DNA of 64,000 nt, from assembly GCF_018294505.1 (NCBI RefSeq), contig NC_057808.1, positions 225,615,684-225,679,683 of the forward strand. The letters are read 5' to 3'. Origin of the DNA: Triticum aestivum. Lineage: Eukaryota > Streptophyta > Magnoliopsida > Poales > Poaceae. Numbering within the stretch: the first letter of the stretch is position 1; the number at the start of each line of letters is the position of its first letter. Positions 22,829 through 34,429 of this stretch are shown piece after piece. The position numbers were made by a program, and so were the translations under genes. The notes beneath the pieces are model-generated. The model had not been told where the DNA came from. It made no database searches and saw only the letters and a list, made by a program, of their open reading frames with translations.

Positions 22829-22910
22829 CTCTCTCCGTTCCAAAATAGATGACTCAACTTTGTACTAAAGTTAGTACAAAGTTGGGTCATCTATTTTGGA
22901 ACGGAGGGAG
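22829..22910. mobile_element. Stowaway-type MITE (82 bp)
   Basis: Begins CTCTCCGTTCCAAAATAGAT and ends with the complement GGAACGGAGGGAG. It is flanked by TA at 22827-22828 and 22911-22912, the Tc1/mariner target duplication. The two arms pair almost throughout (ACTTTGTACTAA / TTAGTACAAAGT at the centre), so the element is one near-perfect hairpin. The CTCCCTCCGTTCC-type terminus is the Triticeae Stowaway signature. It has no coding capacity and would be moved by mariner-like transposase in trans. Confidence 0.95.
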
Positions 22911-22912
22911 TA

Positions 22913-23700
22913 TCACTTGAGTCGATCAATTATCTTGCTCAAAATACGAAGGTTCTTCCAATTCCCAATTTGGGCCACTGAAACCCCAAACATGAAAGAA
23001 GCATTCAAATGCATGGCGCTAGAAGGATCTTTTCCTTTGGATCATATAGCTCACAACCTTGGAAGAAAGAAAGAATTGAAACAACTGGTCTTGAAGATGT
23101 TCAACATATAAAGCATTGTGGTATGCCCGCTCTGCAAGTTGATGATGCAACGCAGGCATTCAAATTATCTAGATGGAAGGAGGCACACGGATGAAAGATA
23201 TGACCAAAAGGAAATTTCTGGATGGGGAGATGGGGTGAACTGGAGCAGAGTAGAGCTCGCAAACCTTGGCATACCCAATCAATTCGGAAAGACTTCAAAG
23301 ATCAAATGGCCTTCAGAACAACCTTGGCTGGTCTATACCAGGGAGAAGTGGCGGACTTCGTGAAGTGGCAATTCATGGATGGGCTATCTTATTACAACCT
23401 TGCCGATATAGTAAGTTTCCCTGGACCTATTCGTACATGCTCATTCATTATTACCTTGTCTAATCAATCATCATATCTGAACAAAGATGGAGGTGCTGGG
23501 TCGAGACCCTAAGCTGTCCTACGCCCGAGTCGGGGACGTACCAACGGGATGACGATCCATCTTCCATGAAGATGAAGAGTTGTCCACCGTATACATAAGG
23601 GGGCATTTTATCAAGAGAGCATGGACGGCTCAAAAGTGGCCATCACACCCGATCTGCTGGGAACATGACCGGCTTCGTCGCTAAAGCCCTCTCACACTTC
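22913..23700. other. Unassigned low-copy-looking stretch
   Basis: Several overlapping short frames exist on both strands (for example 23222-23512 plus), but none has a motif I recognise and no LTR end is visible. It may be old transposon sequence. Confidence 0.3.
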
Positions 23701-23709
23701 CACACAAAA

Positions 23710-24771
23710 AAGAACTCCAAGTCATGAGGCCCCAAACACCCTGACTTCTCTTCCTAAGGGCCGACGATCAAAACGCTTGCACAGAAACGCGGCTCCTCAA
23801 GGGAACCCTGTGTTAGAAACACAGGGAGCCTCGCTGCAGACGACGGCCGTGGAGGCGGACCACATTGCCTCTACCCCACACAAGTAGCACTCTCGTTATC
23901 TTCCTCTGAGGATAGATCATCATAGACTTAATTATTTTGTTCCTTTTACAGGCGGTCCACCCATCCTACCGCGGCGGGGGAGGCCAGCATTATGGGGACC
24001 TCGGTTCCGAGGAGTGGCGCGGAACCTATTCCCACCTCGGGGTTTACTCCCGAAGTACCCCATCCAGAGGATTCAGGGACCTGCTCAGCTACCATCTTAG
24101 AGGTCGAAATCACCATGAACCACCAATGGCAGAAGGCCTCTTTGAGGAGCTCCGCCTTTTCAAGTCAAGAGTTTAATGCTCTCAGTTTGGCGGATGCTTA
24201 CCTCGGGGCGACCTGTTCTATCTTTGAAAAGGTAGTGGATAATCTGTCCAGGGGCTTGCAGGTAAGGTGCTTTCGATCTTAATTAACTTTGGGGATTCAT
24301 TGTTCTTATCACAAATTGTTTGCTTGAGGGAAAACGAAGCTACCGAATAAGGCAATAGCCCCTAAGCCTTGATATGGGCACTGGTGATCGTATCGGGGCT
24401 TGTAAAAAAATTCTACCTTGAACAGGATGCTTAGGAGCGGAATAACAAACTCTCCGAGGTGCTATCCCAGACAGAAATGAAGCTGAATGTTGCGTTGTCC
24501 GAGGTGGAGCAAGTTAAAAATTTCACCAAAGAAGCGCACGGTAAGTGCCTCTGCTTTTGTGACGTATGTTTTATTAAGAACTTTGGATCATGTAACAACA
24601 CGATGAATTGTAGCAGCGGAAGCCCTTGGTCAACTTGAAAAGGACCTCAAGCATGTTCGTGAAGATCTACTCAATGAAAAGTCGCAGCATCAAGCTGGCC
24701 ACCGCGTGTTCGCCCGGAGCAGGGAAGATACGAATGCGCTTAAGGCAAAATGCCCAACATGCCCAGGAGAT
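23710..24771 (+). pseudogene. Intron-containing coiled-coil ORF fragment, antisense-ORF type
   Basis: Plus-strand exons separated by GT/AG introns. One piece begins after TTTTACAG near 23950. Another ends with FEKVVDNLSRGLQ at 24261 before GTAAGG. A third exon, 24426-24540, reads NNKLSEVLSQTEMKLNVALS and EVEQVKNFTKEAH. A fourth from about 24617 reads EALGQLEKDLKHVREDLLNE. The heptad-like charged pattern predicts a coiled coil. It resembles the C-terminal half of the antisense proteins of Gypsy elements such as that at 63016-64000, so it may derive from a minus-strand Gypsy. It is cut at about 24771 by the Sabrina-type LTR. Confidence 0.5.
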
Positions 24772-26319
24772 TGAAGAGCGTCTCCAACATATCTATTTTT
24801 TTTATTTTTCCATGCTATTATAGTATCAATCTTGAATATTTTATATGCAACTTTATGCAATTATATATCATTTTTTGGGACTAACCTATTAACTTAGTGC
24901 CCAGTGCCGTTTCCTTTTTTGCTTTTTCTGGCTTTTCAGGAAATCAATGTCAAACAGAGTCTAAACAGGGAAAAACTTTCGATTAATTTTTTCACGACCA
25001 GAAGAGACCCTAGAAGGTTCAGGAGAAGACCAGACGAGCCACGTGGGAGTGACGACCTTGGGAGGCGTGCCCTAGGGGGCGCCCCCAGGCTTGTAGACCT
25101 CTCGTGGCACCTCTTGACCTAATTCCACCTCTATAAATACCCAACTATTTCCCTGACGTTAGAGAGCCACCCGAAATACTTTTTCCGCCGCCGCAAGTTT
25201 CTGTTCTCATGAGATCCCATCTGGAAGCCTTCTCCGGTACCTTGCTAGAGGGGGAGTCGATCACATAGGGGCTCTATATCAACCTTGCTACCCTTTCGAT
25301 GATGTGTGAGTAGTTTACCATAGACCTATGGGTTCATAGTTAGTAGCTGGATGGCTTCTTCTCTCTCTTTGAGCTTCAATGTAATGTTCTCCTTGATGTT
25401 CTTGGAGATTTATTCAATGTAATCACTTTTTGTCGTGTGTTTGTTGGGATCCGATGAATTGTGACTTGATGGTCAGATTATCCATGAATATTATTTGAAT
25501 CTTCTCTGAACTCTTTTATGCATGATTATTACAGCTTTCTATTTCTCTCTGATCTATTGATTTGGTTTGGCCAACTAGATTGATTTTTCTTGCAATGGAA
25601 GAGGTGCTTTGTGACGGGTACGATCTTGCGCTGCTCAATCCCAGTGACAGAAGGGGACATGACACATATTTGTATCGTTGCCATTAAGGATAGAAGGATG
25701 GGGTTTATTCATGCGTGAGTTTACTTTGTCTACATCATGTCATCTTGCTTAAGGCGTTACCCTGTTCTTTATGAATTTAATACTCTAGATGCATGCTGGA
25801 TAGCGGTCGATGTGTGGAGTAATAGTAGTAGATGCAGGCAAGAGTCGGTCTACTTGTCTCAAACGTGATGCCTATATACATGATCATTGCCTTGGATATC
25901 CTCATGATTATTCGCTTTTCTATCAATTGCCCAACAATAGTGTGTTTACCCACCGTATGCTATTTTCAAGAGAGAAGCCTCTAGTGAAAATTATGGCCCC
26001 CGGGTCTACTTTTATCATATATTAAAATCCAAAAATACCTTGCTGCAATTTTTCTTTACTTTATTTATTTTGTGTTTTATTTATCTATCTATCACTACAA
26101 AATTTAATCTTGCAAAAACCGCCGAGGGATTGACAACCCCTTGTTCACGTTGGATGCAAGGATTTGTTATTTTGTGTGCAGTACTGCTAATGAGGTGTTG
26201 TGTGGTTATCCTACTGGATTGATAACCTTGGTTCTTTACTAAGGGAAATACACTTATCTCTACTGTACTGCATCATCTTCTCCTCTTCGGGGCAATCTCA
26301 GCGCAGCTCACAATTAGCA
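24772..26319 (+). repeat. G2 5' LTR
   Basis: The start is slightly altered (TGAAGAGCGTCTCCAAC against TGATATGTCTCCAAC in the 3' LTR), so the first ten bases are uncertain. It ends GCTCACAATTAGCA. A TATA-like CTATAAATAC is at 25131-25140. The sequence aligns with 38935-40274 over almost the whole length of the latter; the last 190 bp are missing there. Confidence 0.88.
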
Positions 26320-26329
26320 GGAAGAATTT

Positions 26330-26352
26330 CTAGCGCCATTGCTGGGGAGACA
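26330..26352 (+). other. Decayed primer binding site of G2
   Basis: CTAGCGCCATTGCTGGGGAGA lies about 10 bases after the LTR end, in the place and with the GGCGCCGTTGCCGGGGA-like pattern of Sabrina/WHAM elements, but with several changes. The primer identity is an inference from position. Confidence 0.6.
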
Positions 26353-26538
26353 TCATCAACATCTATCAAGTACCTATGCGTAAACTTTCATCTCCTTGCA
26401 TTTACATTATTTGCCATTTGCCTCTCGTTTTCATTCCCCCACTTCTAAAAAGTTTTTACAAAAATACAAAAATATTTTTCATTTGCCTTTTTTGCGTTTG
26501 CCTTTTTGTTTGCTTGTTATCTTGATTATCCAGTCGTG

Positions 26539-28496
26539 ATGTCTCAAGAAAATTTTGCAAATACTAATAATAATGATTTTATTAGTACTCCGATTGCTCC
26601 TCCCTCCGCTAGCGCGGAGACTTGTGATATTAATGCCGCTTTGTTGCTCTTGTTATGAAAGAACAATTTTCTGGTAGTCCTAATGAAGATGTTGCATCCC
26701 ATCTTAACACTTTTGTTGAATTGTATGATACGCAAAAGAAAAAAAGATGTGGATAATGATATTGTCAAATTAAAATTATTTATGTTCTCACTACGAGATC
26801 GCACTAAAACTTGGTTTTCATCTTTGCCACGAAATAGTATTGATTCTTGGGATAGGTGTAAAGATGCTTTTATTGCCAAGTATTTTCCTCCCGTGAAAAT
26901 TATTTCACTTACAAATCAAATTATGAATTTCAAACAACTTGAGAATGAACATGTTGCCCAATCTTGGAGAGGATGAAATTAATGATAAGAAACTACCCTA
27001 CTCATGGTTTAAGTTTGTGGATGATCATATACAATTTTTTATGCGGGATTGAATTTTGTTTCTAGAAATCTTTTAGATTCTGCCATGGGTGTTACTTTTA
27101 TGGAAATCACATTAGGAGAATCTACTAAATTTCTTGATAATATTATGGCAAATTATTCACAATGGCACACTGAAAGAACTCCTACTAGTAAAAAAGTGAA
27201 TTCTGTTGAAGAAATTAGTACTTCGAGTGATAAAGTTGATGCGCTTATGAAACTGGTTGGTAGTAAAAATGCTCATAATGATCCTAATAATGTGACATTG
27301 CCTACTTTGATTGAGAAAAACAATGATCCCATATATGTGAATTTTGTCTCGTGAAGCAATTTCAATAGTAATGCTTATAGAGGTAATTTTAATCCTAGGC
27401 CGTTTCCTGGAAATTCCTCTAACAATTATGGAAATTACTATGGTAATTTTTATAATAATAATAATAGGATGACCTCTGATCTTGAAAGTAATATCAAATA
27501 ATTTATTAATGCTCAAAAAATTTCAACACTATGATAGAAGAAAAATTGACTAAACTTGATGATATGTCTAGGAGTATGGATAGAATCGTTCATGATGCGG
27601 AAAATCTGAAGTCTAAAAATTTACCACCCAAGATAGATACTAATGAATCAACTAAATCTCTTTATGTTTCCATGGATGATAGTAAAGAAAGAACCACTAG
27701 GTTGAGGGCTAAGCGATAATTCTTAAAAAAAGTGATTCCACCCGGTTTTTATCATAGTAATGATGAAGATATTAAAATGATTGGTGTTTCTTCTATTGAA
27801 TCTTTATTTATAAATGTAAAAAATGATGAAAAGGGTACGGAAGAAGAGTCAACTTTAGCTAGAAGGCGTCCCCATGGTTCGGAGGGTGAAAATCTTAACG
27901 AAAAAAATGATAAAGGTGGGTTTGGAGAGGTAAAAACTTTAAATAGTGATGTGCCCACTCTTTCTAATTATAAAGACTTCAATTATGATAGTTGTTCTTT
28001 GATTGGGTGCATTTCTTTGTTGCAATCCATGCTAAATTCACCCAATACTTATGAAAAAATAAGGCTTTTACTAAACATATTGTAGAAGCGGTGATGAAAG
28101 CTTTAGAAGAAAAGCTAGAATTGGAGGTTTCAATACCTAGGAAATTATATGATGAATGGGAACCCACCATTAAAGTTAAAGTTAAAAATTATGAGTGAGA
28201 TACTTTATGATTTGGGTGCTAGCATTTCCACAGTACCGAATACTCTGTGTGATGTGCTAGGTTTCACCAATATGGATGAATGTTCTCTTAATTTGCACAT
28301 AGCGGATTCTACTATCAAGAAACCTTTGGGTACAATGAATGATGTTCTTATTCTTGCAAATAGAAATTATGTACCCGTTGATTCCATTGTGCTTGATATT
28401 GACTGTAATCCGTCTTTCCCCATAATACTTGGTAGACCGTTCTTACGAACCATATGTGTTGTTATTGATATGAAAGAAGGGAATATAAAATTTTAG
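26539..28496 (+). pseudogene. G2 gag-protease remnant
   Basis: Starts MSQENFANTNNNDF and continues in shifting frames. A Gypsy capsid domain is clear at 26683-26976 (LKLFMFSLRDRTKTWFSSLP, NSIDSWDRCKDAFIAKYFPP, NQIMNFKQLENEHVAQSW). Then come LNFVSRNLLDSAMGVTFMEI-like text (27049-27354), an Asn-rich segment, a charged linker (27531-28085) and a retropepsin-like region at 28149-28496. The protease motif is YDLGASISTVP, with ILGRPFL further on. At least three frameshifts and several stops are visible (near 26655, 26970, 27353 and 27717). It has no RT downstream. The particle protein would be gag; this copy cannot make it. Confidence 0.85.
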
Positions 28497-30409
28497 TTTC
28501 CGTTAAAGAAGAGTATGGAACACTTCCCTAGAAAGAGAATTAATCCACCATATGAATCCATTATGAGGGCCACCTATGGAATTAAAACTAAGGATGAGAA
28601 CACATGAACCTATGCATTACGCCTAGCGAGGGGCGTAAAACAATAGCGCTAGTTGGGAGGCAACCCAATAGTTATCTTAATTTTCTTGTTTCTTTTTTTG
28701 GGTTTTTCTGTGCACACAATTATGCTACTGTTATGGTTGTGTTTTTTGTGTTTTAGTTAGTGTTTTCGCCAAGTAAAGCCTTTGGGATGATTTGGATGAT
28801 AGTTGCTTTGATTCTGTGCAAAAACAGAAACTTTTGTGTCCGGTAGAAGAATGACCTAAATTTGCAGGTGCGCGATAAAATTCTTTTTTTTAAACATGAT
28901 TGACATACAAATTTCCCAGGTTGTCCTAATTTTCCAGAATTTTTGGAGTTACAGAAGTATGGTCATTGTTCGAATTACTACACATTGTTCTGTTTTTGAC
29001 AGATTCTATTTTCGTTGCGTTGTTCGCTTGTTTTGATGAATCTAAGGATTGTATCAGGGGGTATAAGCCATGGTAAAGTTATAATATAGTAGGTATAATG
29101 CAATAATAAAATATGAATGGGTTTGAAATAGTACCTAAAGTAGTGATTTGCTTTATTATACTAACAGATCTCACGAAGGTTTTATTGAGTTTTGTGTGCT
29201 GAAGTTTTCCAGTTTTGGGTGAGATCACGATGGATGAAGGAATAAGGAGTGGCAAGAGCCTAAGCTTGGGGATGCCCGAAGCACCCCAAGGTAATATTCA
29301 AGTACTCCCAAGCATCTAAACTTGGGATGTCCTGGAAGGCATCCCCTCTTTCTTCTACCAACTATCGGTAATTTTAGTTGGAGCTATATTTTTATTCATC
29401 ACATGATATCAGTTTTGCTTGGAGCGTCATGTATTATAAGAGTCTTTGCTATGTTTGTTTTTTAGTTTGTCACAATCATCTTTTTTGGACACACCTATTT
29501 GAGAGGGACGCACATTTTTCGTGATTTGTTAGAATACTCTTTGTGCTTCACTTAAATCTTTTGAGCTAGGCAGTTGCTCTAGTGCTTCACTTATATCTTT
29601 TTGAGCATGGTAGTGATTATATTTTGAAGAAATATTTGCACTCTCATGGTTCACTTATATCTTCTGAGAGTTGATAATAGTAATGCTAATTTTTACAAGA
29701 TGTGAATTTAGTCCCAGTGTGATGAATATTCAAGAAGGATATAATAAAAACTTTCAAGTAGATTACTGAATATGATAAGTTTGATTCCTTGCAATAGTTT
29801 TGCGATATGGAGATGGTAATATGTGAGTTATGCTAGTGAGTAATTGTGATTTAGTAAGAATATTGGTGTTAAGGTTTGTGATTCCCTATGCATGCACGTA
29901 AAGTCAATAGTTGTGCAATGAAATTATATCCTACTTATGGTGCATTATTCAGTGTTAGTTATGTTCAATGCATGTTTATGACCATTTTCGTTTCTTGGTT
30001 GGTCGCTTCTCAATCTATTTGCTAGCCTCCATTTGTACTAAGAGGGAATGCTGCTTGTGCATCCAACTTCTTAAACCGAAAGTTGTGCCAAATGAGTTCA
30101 CAATACCTACCTATATGCGGTATTTACATGTCATTCCAAGTGAATTTGCATGTGCAAACTTAATCATTCAAAAACTATATGTTTTGTATGCCCATATCGG
30201 TCATGAAGCGGCAGCGGGTGGCTAATATCTTTCATGCTAGATGGATTATGCTCATGATGAGTGTTTATTCACTTGTCATTGCACGAGAAAGTGGCAGGTA
30301 ATAGGGATGCATGTATTGTGAAAGTTTGGGAAATTGAAAGTTTGGAATGCACCCGTGGATACGACTAGCCATGTATTGTGAAAGAATGGTGGAGGGAGAG
30401 TAAAATTTA
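28497..30409 (+). other. G2 3' untranslated region, first part
   Basis: Non-coding. It contains the CTTGGGATG / GCTTGGGGATGCCC repeats (29258-29345) and three TTCACTTATATCTT repeats (about 29545-29670) that I associate with Sabrina-type tails. It ends at TTTTC (30410-30414), the target duplication of G3. Confidence 0.75.
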
Positions 30410-30414
30410 TTTTC

Positions 30415-31138
30415 TGTCGTGGAATTGTCACGACAGATGTCCTAGTGTGAGGACTTAGTCGTGAGGCCAATGCATCTATGTGGTAGCTTGAGATGGGTTG
30501 ATCGGAATCGAGAGACGCAACACAAGACAAGGGTTAAGACAGCTTCGGGCCCCGGGAAACATCATCCGGTAACAACCCTACATGCTATTTGTGGCAATGT
30601 CTCATTATCATCATGAGGGAGTCGCCGTATCTCCGGCTCTCCTAGTTGTGTCTAGCCTTAACGATTATTCAACTTGTCCCTCTTCAGGTGCCCTGCCCCT
30701 CCTTATATAAGTTAAAGGGGCGGGTTACATGTAGAGTCCACCTTGCATTAAGACTTCAACTATTCTGACTTCTCATCACGGGCTTCTCTCCATGGGCTTC
30801 TTAACATCTTGTGCATCTTAACGTTTTGGGCTTATTAACCCCAGGCGACTCTGTCACAATCTGACTTACCATCTGGCGGCTTAAACATCTGCCGGCTTAA
30901 ACATCTGGCTTAACATCTGACTGAAACATCTGGCTTAAACATCTGACTTAAACATCTGCCGGCTTAAACATCTGCCGGCTTAAACATCTGGCTTAACATC
31001 TGGCTTAAACATCTGACTTAAACATCTACCGGCTTAAACATCTGTCGGCTTACAATCTGCCAGGTCACCAATGAAAATACCAAGTCCTAGCCGGGTCATA
31101 CTTCCGGCCGGGTCATACCGCGGGGTATATCCCCGACA
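30415..31138 (-). repeat. G3 LTR 1 (3' LTR in element sense)
   Basis: 724 bp, TG..CA ended. It contains the TATATAA box at 30714-30720 (palindromic) and a variable repeat of AACATCTGGCTTAA units at about 30885-31050. It matches LTR 2 at 36782-37478 closely. Confidence 0.88.
30885..31050. repeat. AACATCTG(NN)CTTAA minisatellite inside G3 LTR 1
   Basis: Units of about 12-17 bp alternate between CCGGCTTAAACATCTG and GACTTAAACATCTG forms. The corresponding arrays at about 37240-37395 (LTR 2) and 38050-38290 (LTR 3) differ in unit order and number, so the array expands and contracts. Confidence 0.85.
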
Positions 31139-31152
31139 TTAGCCCCCGGTTT
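31139..31152 (-). other. G3 polypurine tract
   Basis: Minus strand AAACCGGGGGCTAA sits directly before the LTR start TGTCGGGG. The same sequence precedes LTR 2 at 37479-37492 because of the duplicated internal segment. Confidence 0.75.
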
Positions 31153-31604
31153 AATTTGGATTTATCCATGTTAAACTGATCCTATAAACAAAACACAAGA
31201 ACAAATTTAACAGGTTGTGCTCCGGGTTAAATATTCTTGTAAGCCGGCACCTGAACATCCTTAAGTCCTTGTTATTTCCTTCTTCTAGAAAATCCGGGTC
31301 AATAAGCCAACTTCATAATCAATTTGCTGACGTTGGTTTCTCACAGAGAAAAATTGTGAAGAATAATTCATTTGACTCAGCTCCCAATGCTTAAAAATAT
31401 TGGTCTTGAAATACTCATCTAACTTTCAGCTGGCTTAAAGATGTAGAACCTGCCGATTTATGATTACCAAAATTGCCGGGTTATAAACAAATGATGCCGA
31501 GTCATAATTATTGGTAACGTCGGGTCATGATTGTTGCAGACACCGGGTCACTCTAGTTTGCTCAAAACTGAGAATTTGAAGATATTTATCCCTTATATCC
31601 ATAT

Positions 31605-32215
31605 TACCTGTAGCCCCCAAGTCTTGAGCAGAGCAAAGTGATGATTTAAGACTTGCTTCCATATGAATACTACCACTTCGAATAAATCCGTGTCGTTCAT
31701 CTCAGTCACTAGTAAAAAACTGAATATTCCATATATGTAGCCCCCAAGTGCCGGGTTGTCATGCTTGCAGCAACCTGGGACTTGTAATTGCCTGATGCCC
31801 GTAAAAACTTCAACCAGTGTAGCCCCCAAGGGCCGGGTCATTATGCAATAATGAGCAGGGACTTTGTAGGCATGATCATGTAGACTTGAAACAGCAACGT
31901 GTAGCCCCCAAGGGCCGGCTTAGTAAGATAATACTGGGCTAGGACTTTATATATACTTCATTGAAAATAACATCATATGATGTAACCCCACCATGAGGCT
32001 TGAGTTTTTGACAGGAGCAATTGGTAGCCCCCAAGGGTCGGCTCATTACGATGTGATGAGTGGGGTCTTCATGAAGGCCAGTAAAAATGACTTTGCATTA
32101 GCCCCCAAGTGCCATGGTGCATGCTGGCAGTGACATGGGACTTGATATAATCTCAACTTGAATAATGTAGCCCCCAAGTGCCGGGTCATAAGCCTGCAGC
32201 GACTTGGGACTATTC
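31605..32215 (-). repeat. Array of polypurine-tract-like units in G3
   Basis: The plus strand shows TAGCCCCCAAG followed by a GCCGGGTCA-like phrase at about 31612, 31739, 31821, 31902, 32025, 32100 and 32170. That is seven imperfect units spaced about 60-130 bp apart. Several units end with a GGGACTT phrase after a short variable part. On the element's own strand each unit contains CTTGGGGGCTA, close to the true polypurine tract CCGGGGGCTAA. I see no coding content. Confidence 0.8.
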
Positions 32216-32379
32216 CTTGCATTGCAGAATAAATTATATCCAGCCATTGCACTGAAGTGACTTTGAAAACTTCAATCATAATACTAGTTATTGATAACCA
32301 TAATAAAAATCCAGCCATGTTGGCTATTAAAGATTTGAATAATATAACCTATTTTTAAAACCGGTTCCTGCAATATAAA

Positions 32380-32490
32380 CCAGTATATCCATGCATATAT
32401 GATGCATGCTATGATGATGCAATGATAATACAATGTATGATGACGATGTATGATGATGTAATGATGATGCAATGTATGAGTATGATAACA
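32380..32490. repeat. ATG/ATGATG-rich microsatellite in G3
   Basis: Repeated ATGATGATGCAATG and GATGATGTATGATG phrases over about 100 bp. Low complexity, non-coding. Confidence 0.7.
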
Positions 32491-32579
32491 TAACACTTCA
32501 ATGAAACTAGTCGGAGCCACTGGAAGGTACGTGCTATCCGTGAGCCTGACTCACAGTACCCAATCGACATTTGAACCCA

Positions 32580-34210
32580 GGTAAAGTCGTATCTTCCTTT
32601 ATAGACTTATCAGGAGTACGCGGGGTCAGAGTAACAACATACATCACGGGCCGATTTATCCAAGTTTCAAGGAAGGCGGCTTATGAAGCCTGGATCTATC
32701 CTGACTATCTATAAACTTTGCTCTTGCATGACAAGCCGCCGTTTGAACCTTAACAAGCTCAGATCTTGGTCGAATACGCTGTAAATATTGATCGTTAAGA
32801 GTTCGACAGGTCAATCGGGATTACCCAATGGAGTTGAAGCAGCTGGTAGATAGGTAGGATGACCCGGAAAGGTTATGTCCTCTTTGGTCGAATACGCCTA
32901 TGTTTGGACAAGATAACCTGGTCAAGAGGGTAGTAACGCTATGTTCTCTTTGGTCGAATACGCCTATGTTTGAACAGGAAGCCCCCAAGTGACATACTCA
33001 CGAATCGTGCTCGTCGGGGACCTATGTTTGAGTTGCGTTGTGCATCAAACTCTCTTTGGTCCCTGTAACTCAGGCATCAAGCCTCCAAGTGATTTGTAAT
33101 AAGGCGTGTAAGCCGGATCGGATGCCCATGTTTGAACTGTGCATCATGGTAACAAATTCTCTTTGACAACCTTTAATTCTTCTTGAGCCAGAATTTTAAA
33201 CCGGATATTCAGAGCTTCAGAGCTTTGTGGGGGACAGATTAGTCTTAAACCGGATTTTGAACCAAAATCCTTCTTTTTAAGCCGGAAATTTTCTGACGGC
33301 CTTTAAATTTTCACCAATATGGAGGTAGCCTCCAGGACCGGGTTATTTTTCCCTCCAATGTCCTGGGGTTCTTGAATTTGCTAAAACTGGCAAGACTTGC
33401 TAAGTCATATCATTTTTGCCCCTGAGTCTTAAGACGACTCGAGAGTTGTCTTGAGACTCTCCATATTTGACCATAGCATAAGATGTATATCATTGGCGTT
33501 GCTAACGCGATGTAAATCCACAGAAGGTTAAGGTGACTGCAGCGGGTTATAAATGATCCCGTATGAGCTGTGTCAGCAACTCGGCCAATGGTTCATCCCA
33601 ACTGGTTGTTTTGAAGTTAACCAAACTGTAGTGGCGGTGACTTGTGCGCCTGCTCGTTGAGTCATCCGATAGAGACTGATAATATGGTATGATTTGCTCC
33701 AGAATTATTGGAATAGACTGGACTGAGGGGCGGCAACTTGCACACGTTTGTTGGTAACTTGTGCGATCGGGTATAACCTTGATGTATTGATAGAAATCAG
33801 TCTGCAAGGGCGGCGACTTAAGCGCTTCTGTTGAGCAAAATAGCACAGGTAAATGTCAGTGCAAAATGACGATGTCATGCACTCCGTATCCACGGTATAA
33901 CCCCATTTTGGCGGTGGGTAATTGTCCTGATGCATTTGAATGACAGATGATCTTGTTGTCTCTATCGTGAACATGGAACCATTGTCCTGTGTATAAAAAT
34001 AATAAAGGGAGAATAATTGTTCTCAAAGGAATTTAACATGCACTGATAATATAAATAAAGTGGATAGCACCTGGCATTTCCCTGGGACATTGAACCAGTC
34101 ATATATGTTGGTAGTGAGACACAGAGGCTGCTGCAGCTCAGAGGCAGACGTCGGTAGTGAGGCTGCGGACACAACCGCAGGTGCGGCGACTTGCGGCAGA
34201 GACATGGCGT
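32580..34210 (-). other. G3 interior with short degenerate repeats
   Basis: Contains two copies of CTCTTTGGTCGAATACGCCT about 62 bp apart (about 32880 and 32942). It also has several GGCGGCGACTTG/GGCGGCAACTTG phrases about 100 bp apart at about 33630-33820. Short minus-strand frames (33547-33846 and others) lack recognisable domains. Nothing here supports a protein-coding gene. Confidence 0.5.
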
Positions 34211-34429
34211 CTCAGAATAAGATCGATCGGGCTTGACTTAACACGAGGTCATAGCGGTAACGGTCGTGGCAGGCAGCCTGCAATGTGGCTGTAATAGAAC
34301 CTAGAACCGGGCGGCTGAGAACAGACCCACCGAGTCATGGGCTCTCTTCTTCTTCTTTTTTTGAAGTCTCCCTTTTGTTTTTCCTTCTCCAATCTTCCAA
34401 TCGAATCCCCAATTCTTCTTTCTGCAGGC

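Noticed and set aside
22896..23512. Candidate host gene in the low-copy-looking stretch after the MITE
   Set aside because: Three short overlapping frames without motifs, splice structure or a consistent reading direction.
30885..31050. CRISPR-like or satellite array
   Set aside because: Units vary in length, there are no unique spacers, and the array lies inside a retrotransposon LTR.
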